Positions 1-5,231 of a DNA stretch of 5,231 bases are shown piece after piece; within the stretch, counting starts at the first letter, position 1, and each line of letters starts with the position of its first letter. Origin of the DNA: Candidatus Omnitrophota bacterium (GTDB lineage Bacteria; Omnitrophota; Gorgyraeia; 2-01-FULL-45-10). The notes beneath the pieces were generated by a model that saw nothing but the letters and a program-made list of their open reading frames with translations, was not told the DNA's origin and did not search any database. The translations under genes and the position numbers were made by a program. The stretch lies in assembly GCA_026387135.1 (NCBI GenBank), contig JAPLMH010000033.1, positions 1-5,231 on the forward strand, read 5' to 3'.

Positions 1-111
1 AAACTCGGCGCTTCGGGCTTCATCGTCAAGACGGACGATCTCGCGAAGGAAGTCGATAATATAACGAGCGCCTTAAATATGTCGGCGAGATTTCATAAGA
101 AAGGGAAGTAG
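1..111 (+). CDS. C-terminal end of a response-regulator receiver-domain protein (partial, 5' end outside window)
   Basis: Frame 1 is open from the first base to a TAG at 109-111 and gives 36 residues. The start of this piece, LGASGFIVKTDDLAKEV, matches the end of a CheY-like receiver: the loop before strand 5 (LGA), strand 5 (GFIV), the conserved lysine, then helix 5. The lysine is followed by Thr, whereas most receivers have Pro there. A short basic tail (ending in HKKGK) follows, so the receiver is the last domain: this is either a stand-alone regulator or a larger protein ending in a receiver, such as a hybrid kinase. The phosphorylated aspartate would lie upstream, outside the window. The next gene starts only 11 bases later and is also a receiver, so the two are probably cotranscribed and may act in one relay. 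The family call is fairly good for such a short piece, but the specific role is unknown. Confidence 0.65.
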   Translation, partial: KLGASGFIVKTDDLAKEVDNITSALNMSARFHKKGK

Positions 112-122
112 GGAGAGAAAAG

Positions 123-491
123 ATGGCGAAGAAGATCCTTATAGTAGATGACGAAGTTCAACTGGTCGAGATGGTGAAGATGAGGCTTGAAGCCGCCGGC
201 TATCAGACCATTGCGGCTTATGACGGCCAGGATGGTTTCGATAAAGCGAAGAAAGATAAACCCGATCTTATAATACTGGACCTCATGCTTCCTAAGATGG
301 ACGGATATAAGGTCTGCGGTCTCTTGAAGAACGATGCGCGTTATTCCAAGATACCGATCATAATGTTCACAGCCAGGGTGCAGGATGAAGACATAAGGCT
401 CGGAAAAGACCTGGGTGCGGAAGAGTATGTGACGAAACCTTTTGATCCGAAGATTTTGCTTTCAAAGATCAAAGAACTTTTAGGGGAATAA
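123..491 (+). CDS. Stand-alone CheY-like response regulator (receiver domain only)
   Basis: The 122-residue product is a single receiver domain with no output domain. All key residues are visible: the acidic pair D9-D10 that binds magnesium, the phosphoacceptor D53 (in LIILDLMLPKMDGY), the switch T83, the aromatic Y102 at the position of CheY Tyr106, and K105 followed by P106. It should therefore be phosphorylated by a histidine kinase and signal by protein contact in the cytoplasm, not by binding DNA. The ATG at 123 has the purine-rich GGGAGAG at 111-117 about five bases upstream, and the protein starts directly with strand 1 (KKILIVDDE), so the start is secure. The stop is three bases before the assembly ATPase gene, which suggests cotranscription and a role in controlling the filament machine, comparable in idea to PilG/PilH in twitching systems. 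That link is inferred from position only. Confidence 0.93.
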   Translation: MAKKILIVDDEVQLVEMVKMRLEAAGYQTIAAYDGQDGFDKAKKDKPDLIILDLMLPKMDGYKVCGLLKNDARYSKIPIIMFTARVQDEDIRLGKDLGAEEYVTKPFDPKILLSKIKELLGE

Positions 492-494
492 GAG

Positions 495-2186
495 ATGGCT
501 AAAGAGAAGTTATCGCTGGGTGAAAGCCTTGTCGCTGAGGGTGTGATAACCGCCGAGCAGCTCAAGAAAGCGGAAGAGGAGTCGAAGCGCTCGAATCAGC
601 GTTTAAGCAAGTCTCTGGTGCGACTGGGCCATGTTGCGGAAGAGGACTTGGTCATGTTCCTAAGTAATAAACTCTCGATCCCGCGTATAGAGCTCGGCAA
701 CTACCTTATAGACCCTAAGATAATAGAGTTAGTGCCCGAGGCGCTGGCCAGAAAACATGAACTCATACCCGTATTGAAGATAGGTAACCGGCTGACCTGC
801 GCGATGACGGACCCGTGGAACGTGTTCGCGCTCGATGAAGTCAGGTCAAAGACGAACCTTGTTATAGAGCCCGCGGTGGCTACGGAAGCGGAGATAAAGA
901 AGGCCCTCAACGAATATTACGGCACCAAGGGCAGTATGGAGGACCTGATAAAGTCTATCGATGAGAAGGGTCTTGGGGTCGAGGACGGTAAAGAGATAGA
1001 CTTAAAGAAACTTCAGGGCATCGTAGAAGAACCTGTCGTCATCAAGCTAGTGAATATGATAATAATGAAGGCGATAAAAGAGCGCGCCAGCGATATACAT
1101 ATAGAGCCGGAGGAGGATTCGCTTAAGACCCGCTTCAGGGTCGATGGAATGCTGCACGAAATAAGCTCTCCGCCCAAGCACCTGCAGAGCGCGATAATCT
1201 CGAGGCTTAAGATCATGGCCGATCTGAATATCGCCGAAAGGCGCATCCCCCAGGATGGCAGGTTCACTATAAAGATGGAAGGCAAGCAGATAGACGTGAG
1301 GATGTCGTGCGTGCCCACCATATACGGAGAGAACGTCGTCTTGAGATTGCTCGATGCCGCAAGCGCTGTTCTTAGCCTTGAAGACCTCGGCTTCTCAAAA
1401 GATACGCTCACAAAATTCGATAAACTTATCCACCGGCCCCACGGGATCATACTGGTGACCGGGCCTACCGGCAGCGGTAAGACCACCACTCTCTACGCAT
1501 CGCTGAATAAGATAAACACTGTGGAGAAGAATATCATAACGGTCGAGGATCCGGTAGAATACAAATTGCCGGGCATAAGGCAGATACAGATAAATAATAA
1601 AGTGGACCTGACATTTGCGAACGGCCTGCGCTCCATCTTGAGGCAGGATCCCAACGTCATAATGGTCGGAGAGATGAGAGATCATGAGACCGCTGAGATC
1701 GCCATACAGTCAGCTCTGACGGGCCATCTGGTATTCTCAACACTGCATACAAATGACGCTCCCGGCGCCGTGACGAGGATGATCGATATGGGGGTCGAGC
1801 CTTTCCTGGTATCGTCGTCCGTCATAGCCGTGTTGGCGCAGCGCCTTGTGAGGACCATCTGTCCGGAATGCAAAGATAAGTATACACCGACAAAGGAAGA
1901 GCTGAAGGATCTGGGTGTAAGCTCATCGGAAAAGACGGAATTCTACAGGGGTAAAGGCTGCCCCAAATGTATGAGCACAGGCTACAAGGGCAGGATCGGC
2001 ATATACGAGTTGATGACACCGGACGAAAAGATACGCAACGCCGTGATCTCGAAGTCTTCTACGGACGAGATACGAAAATTGGCGCTTGCGTCAGGGATGA
2101 TAACGCTTAAAGAAGATGGCATCCGGAAGATAAAGGAAGGCCTCACAACGGTCGAAGAGGTCTTAAGAGTAACGGAAGAGAATTAG
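495..2186 (+). CDS. gspE: GspE/PilB-family assembly ATPase of a type II secretion / type IV pilus system
   Basis: This 563-residue product is a full-length hexameric secretion ATPase of the cytoplasm that powers addition of pilin subunits. Domains in order: an N-terminal MshEN/T2SSE_N domain (about 5-145), a linker, the N2 PAS-like domain (about 175-290, with ASDIHIEP at 198-205), and the RecA-like core. The core shows Walker A GPTGSGKT (323-330), the Asp box ITVEDPVEY (348-356), Walker B with VGEMRD (391-396, catalytic E393) and the His box HLVFSTLHTND (411-421). Four cysteines, C456/C459 and C489/C492, form the expected zinc site. All catalytic motifs are intact. The phrase DMGVEPFL and the gene order lean towards GspE over PilB, but the families overlap and PilB or MshE-like is possible. 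The ATG at 495 has AGGGGA (482-487) inside the end of the previous gene. The GspF/PilC gene follows after 11 bases. Retraction ATPases (PilT) lack the N-terminal domain and zinc site seen here. Confidence 0.95.
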   Translation: MAKEKLSLGESLVAEGVITAEQLKKAEEESKRSNQRLSKSLVRLGHVAEEDLVMFLSNKLSIPRIELGNYLIDPKIIELVPEALARKHELIPVLKIGNRLTCAMTDPWNVFALDEVRSKTNLVIEPAVATEAEIKKALNEYYGTKGSMEDLIKSIDEKGLGVEDGKEIDLKKLQGIVEEPVVIKLVNMIIMKAIKERASDIHIEPEEDSLKTRFRVDGMLHEISSPPKHLQSAIISRLKIMADLNIAERRIPQDGRFTIKMEGKQIDVRMSCVPTIYGENVVLRLLDAASAVLSLEDLGFSKDTLTKFDKLIHRPHGIILVTGPTGSGKTTTLYASLNKINTVEKNIITVEDPVEYKLPGIRQIQINNKVDLTFANGLRSILRQDPNVIMVGEMRDHETAEIAIQSALTGHLVFSTLHTNDAPGAVTRMIDMGVEPFLVSSSVIAVLAQRLVRTICPECKDKYTPTKEELKDLGVSSSEKTEFYRGKGCPKCMSTGYKGRIGIYELMTPDEKIRNAVISKSSTDEIRKLALASGMITLKEDGIRKIKEGLTTVEEVLRVTEEN

Positions 2187-2197
2187 AGGCACGATCT

Positions 2198-3412
2198 ATG
2201 GCTATGTACAACTATAAGGCGCGCGACAATAATGGGCGGTTGGTCAAAGGGGCGATGGAGGCCGCCTCGAAGAATGAGCTCGTCGAGAAACTGAGAAAGA
2301 TGGGCTACATGGTGACGGGCGTCTCTGAAGCCACCACGGGATTTAAGCTAGAGTCGGTCTTTGAAAACTTGAAGAGAATAAAGTCCGACGACATGCTCAT
2401 GTTCTATATACAGTTGTCTAACATGATAAATGCCGGCATCACCATATTGATGAGCCTATCGACTCTCGGCAAGCAGGTGGATAATAAAGCGCTGAGAGAT
2501 ACTATAGACGGTGTGGCCAGACAGGTCGAGGGCGGGTCCACGCTGTCCGATTCACTTGCCGCCCACGGCAAGGTATTTCCAAAGCTTTTTGTGAACATGG
2601 TAAAGGCCGGCGAGGCAAGCGGAAACCTGGATTCCGTTCTTATGAGGTACGCCAAGTTCTATGAAAACCAGGAAGATATAAAGGAGAAGATAAAGGGCGC
2701 TCTATTTTATCCCATCATACTATTCTCTTTCGGCATGGCCGTAATGCTCTTTCTGGTCACCTTTGTCATACCGCAGTTCGTCCAGATATACGTGAAGACC
2801 GGGGTCGAGCTGCCGATGCCCACGCTCATCGTGTACAACATAGGCTTCGTGGTAAAACATTACTGGTATTGGCTAGTCATTTCGGTTATAGCGTTGTACA
2901 TAATAGTGAAATTATATTCGCGCACAGAGCGGGGCGGACTTTTTATTGATGGTCTAAAACTGAATCTTCCCATAGTAGGCCCGTTATACAGAAAAGTCTC
3001 CATAGCCAGGTTCACGAGAACTCTGTCCACTCTTTTAACTTCCGGAGTCCCCATACTGACCTCTTTAGATATAACAAAAAATGTTGCCGGGAATAAGATA
3101 CTTGAAAATATTATAGCGAATGTGCGCAGATATGTCGAAAAAGGCGAGAAGCTCGCCGAGCCGCTCAAGGTGAGCGGCGAATTCCCTCCGGATGTTGTGC
3201 AGATGATATCGATCGGTGAGGAGTCGGGCGGCCTCGACGCGATGCTGGAGAAGATAGCGGACTTTTATGATATGACGGTGAGCTACGCGGTAAAGAAGCT
3301 CACTACTATCATAGAGCCGCTCTTTCTTATGGTGATGGGTGTTATGGTAGGCGTCATCATGGCGTCTATGTTATTACCCATGTTTGATATGGTGAAGACT
3401 TTAAGGCATTAA
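2198..3412 (+). CDS. gspF: GspF/PilC-family inner-membrane platform protein
   Basis: The 404-residue product has the usual family length. It starts with the small N-terminal motif YNYKARDNNGRLVKG (4-18). Two homologous T2SSF cytoplasmic domains follow, at about 67-190 and 270-393. Each carries the family signature: MVKAGEASGNL (134-144) and MISIGEESGGL (336-346). Three membrane helices are visible at about 168-192, 222-240 and 371-394, the normal topology. The protein is the inner-membrane platform on which the ATPase acts to lift pilin subunits into the filament. The ATG at 2198 has AGAGG (2185-2189) eight bases upstream. A second ATG at 2204 is possible but less well spaced. The gene sits between the ATPase gene and a small membrane-protein gene, 23 bases before the latter. 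GspF and PilC cannot be separated by sequence alone; the name follows the E-F-G-I-J-K order. Confidence 0.94.
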   Translation: MAMYNYKARDNNGRLVKGAMEAASKNELVEKLRKMGYMVTGVSEATTGFKLESVFENLKRIKSDDMLMFYIQLSNMINAGITILMSLSTLGKQVDNKALRDTIDGVARQVEGGSTLSDSLAAHGKVFPKLFVNMVKAGEASGNLDSVLMRYAKFYENQEDIKEKIKGALFYPIILFSFGMAVMLFLVTFVIPQFVQIYVKTGVELPMPTLIVYNIGFVVKHYWYWLVISVIALYIIVKLYSRTERGGLFIDGLKLNLPIVGPLYRKVSIARFTRTLSTLLTSGVPILTSLDITKNVAGNKILENIIANVRRYVEKGEKLAEPLKVSGEFPPDVVQMISIGEESGGLDAMLEKIADFYDMTVSYAVKKLTTIIEPLFLMVMGVMVGVIMASMLLPMFDMVKTLRH

Positions 3413-3423
3413 AATAAGAGGAG

Positions 3424-3430
3424 AGGAGGT
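3424..3430 (+). promoter_or_regulatory. Strong ribosome binding site
   Basis: AGGAGGT is a full match to the anti-Shine-Dalgarno core and lies five bases before the ATG at 3436. It fixes the start of the 69-residue gene and is the strongest such site in the window. Confidence 0.85.
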
Positions 3431-3435
3431 GTGAT

Positions 3436-3645
3436 ATGGATATAGTTTTGATCGTGTCCGCGGTCGTATTGTTCGTATTTGGAGTCATATTATTATTCAA
3501 ACCGGATACTGAGAGGAAGATATCCGATTGGTTGAATAAAAACTTGTTTCCCATAGAGGACAAGATGCGCTCTTCGAATAAGCTGAGCGGTCTTCTCCTG
3601 ATCGTGTTGGGTATAGTGATCTATATGTTAGCGGCAAAAAGATAA
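3436..3645 (+). CDS. Small two-helix membrane protein of unknown function
   Basis: I do not recognise a family. The 69-residue product has a hydrophobic helix at about 3-21, a charged loop at about 22-49 containing ISDWLNKNLFPIEDKMRSSN, and a second helix at about 50-66 (LSGLLLIVLGIVIYMLA) ending in KR. It has no prepilin cleavage site (no basic leader with Gly followed by a hydrophobic helix with Glu at +5), no cysteine and no known motif. The loop carries about seven basic and five acidic residues, so topology is unclear. It is a real gene: it has an ideal Shine-Dalgarno sequence, helices suited to a membrane protein, the same codon style as its neighbours (ATA for Ile), and it fits with short gaps between the platform gene and the main pilin gene. 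Position suggests an accessory inner-membrane part of the filament machine, perhaps stabilising the platform protein. This is inference only. Confidence 0.82.
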   Translation: MDIVLIVSAVVLFVFGVILLFKPDTERKISDWLNKNLFPIEDKMRSSNKLSGLLLIVLGIVIYMLAAKR

Positions 3646-3650
3646 ATAGA

Positions 3651-3657
3651 AAGGGGG
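3651..3657 (+). promoter_or_regulatory. Strong ribosome binding site of the main pseudopilin gene
   Basis: AAGGGGG lies seven bases before the ATG at 3665. Another ATG at 3658-3660 directly touches this site and is in a different frame, so 3665 is the start. A strong site suits a subunit needed in many copies. Confidence 0.75.
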
Positions 3658-3664
3658 ATGCAAA

Positions 3665-4099
3665 ATGTTTTCAAGAAGAAAGGGTTTTACGATACTGGAG
3701 TTGTTGATAGTTATAGCGGTAATAGGTATCCTCGTGGGGATAGCGATGCCTAGATTCAAGGGACTGCAGGATGAAGGCAACATCGCAAAAGCTAAAGGTG
3801 AGCTGAGGATGCTGCAGACTGCGGTAATCAGTTACCAGATGCATAATAACAACACGCTGCCGGCGGCTCTTACCCAGGTTCAGAGCACGACTCCGCAGAT
3901 AGCCCCTACAGTTCTTCCGACCGATCCATTTGGCGGAGCGGCTTATGGCTACGTTGTAGCAGGCGATTATTTTGTCATATATTCTGCCGGGCCCGGCACT
4001 ACGGCCGGAACCGCTACGGTAACAAGCGCCGGAGTCGCTTCCGACACGCAGAAGTGTATCTACGTAACGAATGGTTCGCCGGTTGATACGAACCCGTAA
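3665..4099 (+). CDS. gspG: GspG-like major pseudopilin / type IV pilin (prepilin)
   Basis: The 144-residue prepilin has a short basic leader MFSRRKG, a prepilin peptidase site between G7 and F8, and the canonical helix FTILELLIVIAVIGILVGIA with Glu at mature +5 (E12). The mature form is about 137 residues. After the helix come an amphipathic stretch with KAKGELRMLQTAVISYQ and a GspG-type C-terminal region, LPTDPFGGAAYGYVVAGDYF, followed by VIYSAGPG. The LPxDPFG...YSxG pattern is the reason for choosing GspG, the main shaft subunit of type II secretion pseudopili. The usual acidic loop after YSxG (often ADG) is replaced by PGTT, and there is an extra Thr/Ala/Ser-rich tail ending in CIYVTNG and DTNP with a single Cys (C131). 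Processing would be by a prepilin peptidase not encoded here. It could equally serve as the main pilin of a surface filament. Confidence 0.88.
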   Translation: MFSRRKGFTILELLIVIAVIGILVGIAMPRFKGLQDEGNIAKAKGELRMLQTAVISYQMHNNNTLPAALTQVQSTTPQIAPTVLPTDPFGGAAYGYVVAGDYFVIYSAGPGTTAGTATVTSAGVASDTQKCIYVTNGSPVDTNP

Positions 4100-4109
4100 T
4101 TTATCGGTC

Positions 4110-4496
4110 ATGAATATCCGAAGCCGCGAAGGAGGATTCAGCCTGCTCGAAGTGATGCTGGCGCTCCTCCTTTTCGGCGTCGGATTTGTCTCTCTCCTGC
4201 AGATCCTGAATACGGGTCTCTTTGTCGGCGCCCAGAACGAGTATACCGTGATAGCCGCAAATCTTGCCCAGGAGAAGATAGAGGAGCTGAGGAACGCCAC
4301 ATATGCTACCCTCTCCTCTCTTGTGCAGACGCCTGCAGTCACAGTGCCGGGTTTTGCCGGGTTTACACGGGAGGTATTGGTCGGTGACCTTACTCCTGTC
4401 CAGACGGGCTTAAAACAGATAACAATAAAAGTAAATTGGTCCGCAAAGAATAGTGTAATGACCACCACTATGGTGACATATGTCTCGAACATCTAA
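4110..4496 (+). CDS. GspI/PilV-like minor pseudopilin
   Basis: The 128-residue prepilin has leader MNIRSREGG, a cleavage site between G9 and F10, and the helix FSLLEVMLALLLFGVGFVSL with Glu at +5 (E14). The stretch NLAQEKIEELRN (51-62) and the late strand LKQITIKVNWSAK (101-113) are typical of GspI/PilV subunits, which form part of the tip complex that starts filament growth. The start is uncertain. ATG 4110 follows the previous stop by 10 bases and gives a normal nine-residue leader, but it has no clear Shine-Dalgarno sequence. In the same frame an ATG at 4071 and a TTG at 4083 would overlap the previous gene and give longer leaders, also without a good site. Translation is probably coupled to the gene before it. 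The last 17 bases overlap the next gene. Confidence 0.85.
   Translation: MNIRSREGGFSLLEVMLALLLFGVGFVSLLQILNTGLFVGAQNEYTVIAANLAQEKIEELRNATYATLSSLVQTPAVTVPGFAGFTREVLVGDLTPVQTGLKQITIKVNWSAKNSVMTTTMVTYVSNI
4345..4364 (+). repeat. Exact tandem repeat of 10 bases, two copies
   Basis: TGCCGGGTTT occurs twice back to back inside the GspI-like gene and is read as PGFAGF in two different frames. Ten bases is not a multiple of three, so loss or gain of a copy would break the frame. With only two copies it may be chance. Confidence 0.6.
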
Positions 4497-4989
4497 GGGC
4501 CTGACCCTGATAGAGCTGCTGATCTCTGTCATGCTCATATCCGTTATCCTCGGAGCCATATGGGTCGTATACTCTACTGGAGTTATAGTATTTTCCGGTC
4601 AGACATCCCGCTATGACATAAAGGACGAGACTTCGCTCGCCTTCATCACTATGACTAAAGAGCTTCACCAGGCGCTTTCAATTACTGCAGCTACAGCGAC
4701 ATCCGTAACATTTACCGCGGATCTCGATAATAACGGAGTGAATGAGACGATACAATATACCTGGTCCGGCACGGCCGGCGCGCCCTTAAACAGGGTGGTG
4801 GGCGCCGCGACGAGGACTTTAGTGCGTTCCGTGCAGAGCATAGCCTTCACCTATTACAATGACAATAATGTCCTGCTTTCTGTGCCGGTTACTTTAGCCA
4901 ATGTGCACCTGGTGGCAGTAGATACCACCGCCATAAAAGTAGATGAAACATTTCGTCTTCGCACAAAGATATTTTTACAGATCATATGA
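4480..4989 (+). CDS. GspJ/PilW-like minor pseudopilin
   Basis: The 169-residue prepilin has leader MSRTSKG, then L8 at mature +1 (Leu where Phe is most common), and Glu at +5 (E12) in LTLIELLISVMLISVILGAI. The C-terminal part has the pattern seen in PilW/GspJ proteins: FTADLDNNGVNETIQY (78-93), VRSVQSIAFTYYNDNN (115-130), and a closing strand set VHLVAVD and DETFRLRTKIFL (155-166). GspJ-type subunits join GspI and GspK in the tip complex that primes the filament. The start codon lies 17 bases inside the GspI-like gene, with only a weak, close GGTGA upstream, so translation is probably coupled to the gene before it. The stop overlaps the next start as ATGA. GspJ against PilW cannot be settled from sequence; gene order favours GspJ. 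Confidence 0.84.
   Translation: MSRTSKGLTLIELLISVMLISVILGAIWVVYSTGVIVFSGQTSRYDIKDETSLAFITMTKELHQALSITAATATSVTFTADLDNNGVNETIQYTWSGTAGAPLNRVVGAATRTLVRSVQSIAFTYYNDNNVLLSVPVTLANVHLVAVDTTAIKVDETFRLRTKIFLQII
4986..4989 (+). other. ATGA stop/start overlap (translational coupling)
   Basis: The ATG of the last gene shares two bases with the TGA of the GspJ-like gene. No Shine-Dalgarno sequence is visible just upstream, so ribosomes finishing the previous gene probably restart here. Confidence 0.75.
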
Positions 4990-5231
4990 AAAATAAAAAA
5001 GGCTTTATACTTCTTCTCACTCTTATATTCATGACGGTACTCACCGTATTTACCGGGGCACTTCTATATATGGCGACAGCCGATATGAGAAATGTTACGC
5101 CGCAGTCCGACGATATCAATATGGGCGGACTGGCCGATGCCGGTATAAACAAGGCCTATAGAGCGATAAGCGATGACTATGCCGGATCGGCGCCGTCGCC
5201 GGGTTCGCGCACAGGTGTCGCCGGTTTGAGA
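4986..5231 (+). CDS. GspK/PilX-like minor pilin subunit (partial, 3' end outside window)
   Basis: The reading frame is open for 82 codons up to the window end. The product begins with the basic leader MKNKKG, then a hydrophobic helix FILLLTLIFMTVLTVFTGAL. The likely cleavage site is between G6 and F7. Mature position +5 is Leu (L11), not Glu. Lack of Glu5 is a known trait of GspK and of PilX-type minor pilins of the Pseudomonas kind, which sit at the filament tip. The segment LADAGINKAYRAI (49-61) resembles the AEAG-helix seen after the first helix in these families. Position directly after the GspI- and GspJ-like genes supports GspK, whose tip complex is I-J-K. GspK carries a large inserted alpha domain that would lie beyond the window, so GspK and PilX cannot be told apart here. 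Confidence 0.78.
   Translation, partial: MKNKKGFILLLTLIFMTVLTVFTGALLYMATADMRNVTPQSDDINMGGLADAGINKAYRAISDDYAGSAPSPGSRTGVAGLR

Noticed and set aside
1013..1489. Open frame of 158 codons on the minus strand inside the ATPase gene
   Set aside because: It is opposite the conserved core of the ATPase, including the Walker A region, and its product shows no motif. It is explained by the codon bias of the sense gene.
3160..3178. Hairpin with a 7-base stem (GCCGCTC / GAGCGGC) and a 5-base loop
   Set aside because: It resembles a terminator stem but lies inside the platform gene with no run of T after it, and the coding sequence around it is conserved.
3413..3435. Possible promoter or terminator in the gap before the small membrane-protein gene
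   Set aside because: The 23 bases are purine-rich and taken up by the ribosome site. There is no inverted repeat, and no -35/-10 pair can be recognised.
3985..3998. 14-base perfect palindrome TGCCGGGCCCGGCA
   Set aside because: It lies in the coding region for the Gly/Pro-rich loop of the main pilin, has no loop or T run, and is readily explained by GC-rich Gly, Pro and Ala codons.
4071..4109. Extension of the GspI-like protein to the upstream ATG
   Set aside because: It would overlap the end of the main pilin gene by 29 bases and add 13 residues to a leader that is already complete from 4110. It is kept only as an alternative.
3671..4492. Open frame of 273 codons on the minus strand across the two pilin genes
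   Set aside because: It lies opposite two clear prepilin genes with intact cleavage sites. Its product has a patchwork composition rich in Arg and Ser with no recognisable domain, and there is no reason to expect a gene in this strand of a packed operon.

Overview
The window is a single, tightly packed, plus-strand gene cluster for a type IV filament machine of the type II secretion / type IV pilus family. Every base from 1 to 5231 lies in a gene or in a gap of at most 23 bases. I see no RNA gene, mobile element, CRISPR array, promoter or terminator. Both edges cut through genes.

Layout. (1) Bases 1-111 are the tail of a gene that ends in a response-regulator receiver fold. (2) 123-491 is a complete stand-alone CheY-like receiver. 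(3) 495-2186 is the GspE/PilB-type assembly ATPase. (4) 2198-3412 is the GspF/PilC-type inner-membrane platform protein. (5) 3436-3645 encodes an unrecognised 69-residue protein with two membrane helices. (6) 3665-4099 is a GspG-like main pseudopilin. (7) 4110-4496 is a GspI/PilV-like minor pseudopilin. (8) 4480-4989 is a GspJ/PilW-like minor pseudopilin. (9) 4986-5231 is the start of a GspK/PilX-like minor subunit, cut by the window end.

How they work together. The ATPase drives rotation or movement of the platform protein, which pulls processed pilin subunits out of the inner membrane into a filament. The GspG-like protein would form the shaft, and the three minor subunits would form the initiating tip. 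The order E-F-(small gene)-G-I-J-K is that of a type II secretion operon lacking gspH. The window holds no secretin, prepilin peptidase or retraction ATPase, so protein secretion and surface pilus assembly cannot be told apart here. The receiver genes at the front suggest that a phosphorelay or chemosensory signal feeds into the machine.

Organism. This is a bacterium with roughly balanced base composition by eye, and it uses ATA for isoleucine and AGG for arginine very often. That codon habit, with this operon style, is reminiscent of uncultured lineages such as Omnitrophota, but this is a weak guess from composition and memory. No marker in the window fixes the phylum.

The least explained element is the 69-residue membrane protein between the platform and main pilin genes. 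It has the best Shine-Dalgarno sequence in the window.
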